NCBI RefSeq assembly: GCF_025602895.1
Contig: NW_026516218.1
Span: forward strand, 434,001-498,000
DNA: 64,000 nucleotides
Direction: 5' to 3'
From: Polychytrium aggregatum
Lineage: Eukaryota; Chytridiomycota; Chytridiomycetes; Polychytriales
In this document: positions 57,599 to 64,000 of the stretch, one piece after another
Layout of the letters: the number at the start of each line of letters is the position of its first letter
Numbering within the stretch: the stretch's first letter is position 1
Made by a program: the position numbers and the translations under genes
Notes under the pieces: generated by a model
Seen by the model: only the letters and a program-made list of their open reading frames with translations
The model's database searches: none
Told to the model about the DNA's origin: nothing

Positions 57599-59699
57599 TT
57601 ACATTTCGACAACGGCATCCAGGCCCAGCACCTCCAGGCCATGCCGCAACACTGCCTTGGCAGCACCCAACACTCTCAGCCGGGCCTGGGCAACCGCCTG
57701 GGTCTGCCCCTTGATTCGCATGCCATAGTTGCATGACGAGACTTGGCTTGCAACGTTGACGAGGAATGCAGCCAGCGACGATGCCTCCATATTGAAGATA
57801 CCCTGGATGAATATCTTGGGATACTGCGCCAGCAAAAGCGCCAACGCCAGGGCTTCAGGCGACTGGGCGAGGGGCTCCAGATCGGCGTCAAGGTCCACAG
57901 CCACGCCGCAGTACCGTTCAATTCTGGGAGAGTAGATTGTCCGCCAACGTTACTATGCGTTTGTTCGACCCTCTGACCAGTTGGTTGAGCAAAGTTCTCT
58001 TCCGCTCGACAGCGACACCACCGGCTCCAGACTGCACTTACCCGCAGAGCCTTGCATGAGTATACTGGCAATAGACACCAGAGCTACCGTCGTGGTCCAG
58101 GAGCTCTGTCCACTCAAACTTGACGCTCCTGGAGCGTTTGAATGATAGGATTTGCATGACGATGACCGAGAGTCCAAGCGACTCCGAAAGCCGTGAGATC
58201 TGTGAGAGTCCACCGACGGCGTCGCGGACAGAATCAGACTCTCGGCCACTGTTGGTTGCATCAATGTCGTCGTATGTCCGGTCCATGCAAATGCCGAACA
58301 TGTGCTTGCTTGCTCGCTCGAGGCAGCCGAACAACCCATCGGCCGCGGTCGTTGGGTGGTCAAACTGCGCCAGAGATGCGAACGCAACATGCGATGGAAG
58401 CGCGCGAGGCGTCGATGGAGCTGCTGCGACGGCGTCATTCAATGTTCGAGCAAGCGGCGCCAGAGTTGTTGATTTATGGTACTTGCTGAACAAGTCCGCA
58501 GCCTTGGCGCATTGCTTCCAGTAGTACTCCTTACTGTGTTCACAGAGATGAACCCGACGGCTGGCCTTGCTCTGCTGATCGAGCAGTTGGGCGACATCGG
58601 CCGCGAACTGAAAGGATGCCGCATCGTCGATATCGTTGGCACTATCGCGCAATACCATCCTACCGAGCCCGTGCGTTGTCATATCCAAGATCAACTTGGA
58701 CTCGTGCTGGAACACATCGGGCAATTGCTCGAGCCTGGACTGGACTGTCGCGTGGCTGTGAGCGAGAGCATCGGCTTCGATCGAGAGCGAGAGGTTGTAT
58801 GCACAGAATATGGCTTGTGTCTCGTCCTTCCATCTGCTCCAGAGATGTTCCCAGTGCATACGGGTTTGTACATCGCCGTGGAAGAGGCGACGGAGATACT
58901 TCCCAGCGGGGCGCTGCGTCGGCTCGACAGAGGCACTCGGGATGACCACGTTATGGAGCGCCGTCGAGGATTCCGTCGATGGGTCTGTCGTTGAGGGAGC
59001 TGAGGCCATGGGCTGATCCAGTTCAGCCAAGAGCACTTCCGTATCGGCGCTCCAGATCTCACATCTTGGTTCGCAGACGACACTGTATCCCATGGCTCGG
59101 AGGGCGCGGGCACAGTAGTTGGCCGTAATCCATCCCCTCAGATCGGTGCCGGTTGGTTTGCGGCCAAAGGGTACACTGTATGAAACGAGAAAGGATGTAC
59201 CAGCAGGCAGCGTCGGGAATCGCAGCGACGGTGGAGTGACCAAGTATGCGGTGGAAGGATCGCAAAACAATCGGATTTCGTTCAGGACCATGTCGATCAG
59301 TCGGGCAGGGCTGAGAAAAACGACCACAAGATCATGCCGTCGCTCTGCCGAAAGGATGAGGCCGTCTGGAACAAGCTGTGCCAGGGACGGGAGAGCCGTT
59401 GCACATCGGTCTGGCATTAGCATGGTGGGGCACCAAAGATGCAAATGGATCTGTTACTGACGAACAGAGTGTCTACTCACTACCTGCACCAGTGCAGAGG
59501 CAAGACCGTCGACCGTTTGCGCCGGGCACTGGCTGGGCTGCTTGGAGAGGTGGTCATGAAGTCTGCAGAGATTGATGGCGAGTTGAGCAGATCCCTTGAG
59601 CCGGAGACGCTCCAGGACGCCCGGTGGAAGCTCTTGCAGGCGGACGCAGGCAGCGATTCGGGCAAGCAGATGGGTCCGAATCGAGTCCTCGAGGGGCAT
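57599..59699 (-). CDS. Arginyl-tRNA synthetase-like protein with DALR domain (no HIGH motif)
   Basis: Three exons in register: 59,484-59,699; 58,042-59,450; 57,599-57,923, giving 649 residues. The region around the usual ATP motif reads SVPFGRKPTGTDLRGWITAN and AMGYSVVCEPRCEIWSAD: the K-P...G..LRG frame of ArgRS is there, but both histidines are gone. No KMSK-type loop was seen. The end is a good DALR anticodon-binding domain: GVYCQYTHARLCGIERYCGV, then PEALALALLLAQYPKIFIQG, ASSLAAFLVNVASQVSSCNY and RLRVLGAAKAVLRHGLEVLG. Animal DALRD3 is a comparable inactive ArgRS relative that guides m3C modification of arginine tRNAs. A divergent active enzyme cannot be excluded. Confidence 0.75.
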
Positions 59700-60087
59700 C
59701 ACGATTCCCGATGGCGCGAGATGCAAGGGAGGCGGATCGGGGGAGGGCAACCGAGGCCGCGGCGAGATCGTGAACGAAGATGGATTGCGCGAATGCGACC
59801 CGGGACTTGACCGGCATGGTCTTGCTCGGGAGTATTGGTCACCTGTGAGCGCATGCTGGTGGTCAAAGGACAGCTCTTCCACTCCCACAACGCTCTCGAG
59901 GCACACCGAGAGCCCGCATCCCAAACCGCACCACACAGGGATATGGGTGAGTTCACCCCGAACGGGACGCTAAGGCAAAAGCCCAATGAACAGACCCATC
60001 TGATGGAGAAAAAAGTAAAAAATAGGTGGATTCACGAAGCGTGTTCTTCAAACCAGTTTTTATTGCGGCGCACATGATCATGCATGT
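59700..60087. other. Intergenic between ArgRS-like gene and eL21
   Basis: About 390 bp. The left part should hold the promoter of the ArgRS-like gene, the right part the 3' flank of eL21 (AAAAAAGTAAAAAAT near 60,010). No gene seen. Confidence 0.45.
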
Positions 60088-61167
60088 TTACACAAGGGTC
60101 TCGTAGGGAACGGGAGAGAGGGTCTCGGGGAAGTTGCCAACGGTCGAGACGTGGTGAGCGGCGCGGGGCTGGACAGGAGAGCGCTTGACGACAGCAGTGG
60201 CTGAGTGGAGGAGACGGAGAGAACCTACTGGTCAGACACATGCCCGCAATCGCTGCTGTGAAGCGGGTTTCCCGGTATAGATCGAAGCGCAAGCGACTAC
60301 TTACTGCCGTTCTGGCGAGCAGCGACCTTCTTGGCAGCGTTCTCCTTGACACGCTTCAGGAAGTCGAGGCGGCAGTTCGAGTGCTTGATGTGCTCGATGC
60401 GGAGGTTAACGCGCTTCTCCATGTAGCGGTTGCCGACCTGCTTGTGGATGATGACACCGACGGAGCTCTTGGTGACGTTGTAGATGACACCAGTCTTGCT
60501 GTTGGCGGCAAATCGACAGAGAATACCGACGGGATGGTCAGCAACAGTTCCGGAGCCAAAAGCACAGCAGAGCGCTTCTAGCGCCATGGCGGGCAAACGT
60601 ACCCCTGGTAGTACTTGTGGGGCATGCCCTTCTGGACAGCACCGTTGGCCTTGATATCAACAATGTCGCCGACCTTGTAGGTGATAAGGTAGGTGGACAG
60701 CTTGATAGGGCCGCCAGTGCGGAAGTCACGCTTGAACAAGTGACGGGTGCGAGCGCGGAGACCTGCGGACATCGGTGGACGACGGAGACGTTAGAGGACG
60801 CCGGGTGCCTGGGCGTTTGCGGTTCCACCTCGGTAGTGGACTAAGAGAGGCCAGTCGAGGATCGAGTCGATGTCGAGTGTTGCGGAGGTGCTGGCGGATC
60901 CGGGATCAATACGATCGATGCCACTATATTATGCAGTGCCGCGATGTGTGTATTGTCGGATGCGGCTGCAGCTCTTGGTCAGCCGCTGGTTGTGCCGAGA
61001 TCCGTGTCTTGCGTCGAGCCGCCACTGATCCAGCCATCCGAGGTTCGATCGAAGGCGGCCGGCCTCTCCGTGTCCACAAACTACTTTGACTGCCACAGGA
61101 TCCGGCTGACGGGGTTTGGTCCAAGATCGAGGGCTGCGGCCGGATACATACCAAAGGAGTGAGGCAT
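60088..61167 (-). CDS. RPL21: Cytosolic large ribosomal subunit protein eL21
   Basis: Four exons, 61,152-61,167 (MPHSFG), 60,603-60,762, 60,305-60,498 and 60,088-60,200, give 160 residues, the usual length. The product reads [100 protein letters not shown], ending PVPYETLV. A 16-base first exon followed by a 389-base intron is typical of ribosomal protein genes. An in-frame ATG at 60,772 overlaps the intron acceptor and is not the start. It is divergent from uS4. Confidence 0.95.
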
Positions 61168-62044
61168 CTTCAAAAACTGAAATGCGACATACAGAAACGG
61201 AAACAGTCAGGAACCAGCTCTGTCGCTTGCACAGCAGTGTCGCAGTCTCCGAAAACGATGCCCTGTGAATCGACTGCGGATATGGCAGCGCTGGGTCCCG
61301 AAAAAGGACACCAATGCCAATGTCTGTGCTGGGAAAGCTGCCACGACGACGGCGACGCATCTCGTCCGCTGCGGGTCCGCTGATATCCGTCCTCCAGTAC
61401 GATCGCCACAGGGCTCGAGCTCGGTCTCTGGCGCAGCGCATCGGTGGCTTCATCCTGGCCTGCGGCTGCCTCGCAGACGGGCCGTACCTGGTGGAGATAG
61501 AGTGACCGTTGACGGTGATCCGAACCAAGGCGATGTTGGTTATGCGGAAGCCAGGGAGGAACAAAAAAGGGAAGAGGAAAGAGGGAGCATCGCAATGGCC
61601 GGGCCAAAGACTTTGGTGCTGCGAGACCGAGGCGGCAGGCAGCGAGAAGCCGGTCCTCGCCAGGCCCCCTCGCTGCGCTCTCGCACGGCCCTCGCCAGCC
61701 TCGCTGCCGCTCTCGGCCACACTGGCGCCGCCGCGAGAGCGTTCTCGCCGGGCTCGCCCTCGCCGCGAGAAAAAAAACGCCACGCGCCCAAGCCACGGCA
61801 TGTGCAAGTCAGGTGGCCCGCGTGGCTTGTATCGGACATATTCCCGACAGCCACTCACGGCGCGTGGCGCATTTGCTGCCTCCTTACGTAATGCGTTCTT
61901 TTTTCGTGGCCGTCAGTGCAGACGCAGCCAGGCCGGTCGCAGTGGGTAAAAGTGATGGCCTGGGTGCATCCGTCTGCTTTCCCTCCCTTTCCCTTTGCCT
62001 AATTCCATTTCTTTTGCTGCAAGAAAGAGGAGGCGACATTCATC
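61168..62044. promoter_or_regulatory. Divergent intergenic region between eL21 and uS4
   Basis: 877 bp between two ribosomal protein start codons. A pyrimidine tract (CCCTCCCTTTCCCTTTGCC, 61,981 onward) lies 45-65 bp before the uS4 start. Long open frames here are GC-rich chance frames. Confidence 0.55.
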
Positions 62045-63115
62045 ATGGTCCACAACTACTCCAAGACCGCCAAGGTCCCCAAGCGTCCCTACGAGGCCGC
62101 TCGTCTCGACCAGGAGATCAAGCTCGCCGGTGAATACGGTCTCAAGAGCAAGCGTGAGATCTACCGCATTGGTCTCTCGCTCTCCAACATCCGCCGTGCC
62201 GCTCGTGAGCTTCTCACCCTCGACTCCAAGGACCCCAAGCGTCTCTTTGAGGGCAACGCTCTGATCCGCCGTCTCATCCGCATCGGTGTCCTCGACGAGA
62301 CCAAGGCCCGTCTTGATTACGTGCTTGCCCTCAAGATCGAGGATTTCTTGGAGCGCCGTCTCCAGACCCAGGTCTTCAAGCTCGGTCTTGCCAAGTCCAT
62401 CCACCACGCCCGTGTCCTGATCCGCCAGAGACACATTCGGTACGGCCTGGCTCCCTCTCTCTCCTCGAATCGCCCGGATTGAGCGACAGCAATCTGCAAC
62501 AGGATGACGTGGAACCCCGCCCCCCCCCTAGAGTGCGGTTGTGCCCTTTCGGTGATGCGCCGGGTACAGCAGGATAGCGGACGACAACCCGGAGCAAACT
62601 TTGAAGTTGGGGCTTCAATCCCTCCCCCTGTCGGTGTGGCATGCTGGTCAAGCGCCGGATGTGGCTTTCGACTTGATACTGATGTCGATTCCTCAACCTT
62701 TACCCCTCCCCTTGTGCTGTGCAGTGTTGGCAAGCAGATCGTCAACGTTCCCTCGTTCGTTGTTCGTCTCGACAGGTTGGTTTCGCTGTCGTGCTGGATG
62801 TGCAGGGTTAACATCGTGCGACGCAATGACCGGATCACTGCTCTCGCAACTGGCTGACTTGGTTTTTTTTTTTTGCTCGCGCTGCAGCCAAAAGCACATT
62901 GACTTTGCCCTCACCTCGCCCTATGGTGGTGGCCGTGCTGGCCGTGTCAAGAGAAAGCGCTCTAAGGCTGCTGCTGGCGTAAGTAGTTGAACCCTTGACT
63001 TGATGAGGCCCTGGCAGTTGCATGATCGATCGGACGTGGCCAAACGCAGACACTGATCCCCTGACTCCCTCCACATTCACAGGGTGACGAGGAAGTCGTT
63101 GAGAATGATGATTAA
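62045..63115 (+). CDS. RPS9: Cytosolic small ribosomal subunit protein uS4 (RPS9)
   Basis: Exons 62,045-62,439, 62,725-62,775, 62,888-62,978 and 63,083-63,115 give 189 residues. The sequence reads [120 protein letters not shown], ending [10 protein letters not shown]. The S4 RNA-binding domain spans [13 protein letters not shown] to [11 protein letters not shown]. uS4 is a primary 18S rRNA binder near the mRNA entry site. Confidence 0.96.
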
Positions 63116-63438
63116 ACATATCGTGTAACTCGGGAAATACATTCATGCTGACGGCTTTCCCGTATCTGTGTACATTTCAATATCACACCTGTGCATCATC
63201 GACGACAGTCGCTTCGTGTCCGTGCACCTCCTGCGTGATTCTGGAGCATCGCTCGCGGGGCGGGTGCTCAGCTGCCAGACCCCATGGCTTTGGCTGGTGC
63301 TGGCGCTGGTGCTGTGTGGGCGGCGGATCGGATTCAGACGCGGTGTCCAGAGGGAGCGAATGGCCAAATGCTGGATTTGCCGGGCGCCTGCTGTCGTCGC
63401 TCCTTGCCTCTCCATCTCGCTTCGGTCGGATTTCTGCA
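63116..63438. other. Intergenic between uS4 and SF3B5
   Basis: About 320 bp; no gene or repeat recognised. Confidence 0.4.
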
Positions 63439-64000
63439 ATGGGCGGAAGCGCTGCATACAACATCAACGCTCAACTCGAGCACTGTGAGTCCCCGCACCG
63501 CCCGATGTAGCCGGTGTGCCTCGCATGTCTGCAGTGCGCTTGTGGTGTGCTTGGTATGTCTGGAATGCCTGGCATATCTGGTATGCCTGATCGCTGACCA
63601 TTCGACTCCGTCCCGCTGCAGTGCAATCCAAGCAGGTCGGAACGGGCCATGCCGACACCACCCGATAGTGAGTGATCCGCCCAGCCCACAGCAAGCCGAC
63701 CGTCGCATTCGCCCCAGTATCGGATCTGTTCTTGGCTTCTTCTGACTTGTCGTCTATCCTTCGACATCGATATCGATCTCAACACTGCTGCTGGACAACC
63801 CATCGGTCTCTGCGGCGATACCACCCAATCGACATGCCATATCAACCGCCTCATCTTCCAGCGAATGGCTCACCAACCAACACCGCGATTCCTACGCCGC
63901 ATACATCGGCCACAACTCGCTGATCGCCTACATCTCCGTCGCCGAAAACGAGAGCATCGGACGGGCACGATTCAACATGCTGGAGGTGAGCGGGTGGATC
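63439..64000 (+). CDS. SF3B5: Splicing factor 3B subunit 5 (SF3b10), 3' partial
   Basis: Exons 63,439-63,484 (MGGSAAYNINAQLEH), 63,622-63,667 (LQSKQVGTGHADTTR) and 63,862-63,985 (YEWLTNQHRDSYAAYIGHNS, LIAYISVAENESIGRARFNM, LE). All joins are in phase, and the 72 codons align end to end with the small SF3b10 family. The last intron starts GTGAGC at 63,986 and the remaining C-terminal exon lies outside the window. The protein sits in the SF3b complex of U2 snRNP, which recognises the branch point. Confidence 0.93.

Noticed and set aside
60578-60772. ATG 60,772 as the start of eL21
   Set aside because: It overlaps the intron acceptor; the 16-base exon at 61,152-61,167 gives the family's MPHSFG start.
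61509-61949. Frames between eL21 and uS4 as genes
   Set aside because: Several equal-length frames overlap on both strands with Arg/Ala-rich composition and no domain.

Overview
The window is a piece of a zoosporic (flagellated) fungal genome, most likely a chytrid. Genes are dense, GC-rich and split by many short GT-AG introns. Two flagellar genes (CFAP53 and IFT56) imply a motile stage. A secreted CBM19-like protein and an F-box/ankyrin protein fit chytrid gene content. A placement near Rhizophydiales is only a guess. No tRNA, rRNA or CRISPR array was recognised.

Layout. 1-61 is the tail of a gene. 138-416 is a small transposon relic. 0.8-3.8 kb is CFAP53. 4.1-9.1 kb (-) is TOP3, and 9.4-13.0 kb (+) is MUS81, divergent from TOP3 across 233 bp. 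13.8-17.3 kb is a MYST acetyltransferase with a double PHD finger. 17.8-19.1 kb (-) is an F-box/ankyrin gene. 19,337-23,077 is a complete-looking mobile element: 28-bp terminal inverted repeats and a TA at each end enclose a DD34E Tc1/mariner-IS630-type transposase (one -1 frameshift) and an uninterrupted 789-residue Fanzor, the eukaryotic relative of TnpB, with RuvC residues D538, E714 and D759. 23.3-24.8 kb (-) is an unrecognised gene, followed by IFT56 and RPN5.

The second half holds a CBM19-like secreted protein, SQT1/AAMP, a complex I accessory subunit, uL16m, PIG-P, the AP-1 sigma subunit, CBP20, ARL8, ALG14, uL24m, mL54, ICT1/mL62, coproporphyrinogen oxidase, an arginyl-tRNA synthetase paralogue without a HIGH motif, eL21, uS4, and SF3B5, which runs off the right end. 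Divergent pairs are common: TOP3/MUS81, PIG-P/AP1S, uL24m/mL54 and eL21/uS4.

The most interesting system is the Fanzor element and its derivatives. At least six short copies (138, 13.1, 32.8, 41.7, 52.0 and 57.1 kb) plus several fragments keep recognisable ends of the same design. Three of them are internal deletions that join the transposase side directly to the Fanzor 3' end. One (57,132-57,393) keeps the last ~160 bp of the Fanzor end, with a small hairpin, at roughly 94% identity by eye. This suggests a non-autonomous family mobilised in trans, and possibly dispersed guide-RNA loci for the Fanzor nuclease. That last step is inference. Nearly all copies lie in intergenic gaps.
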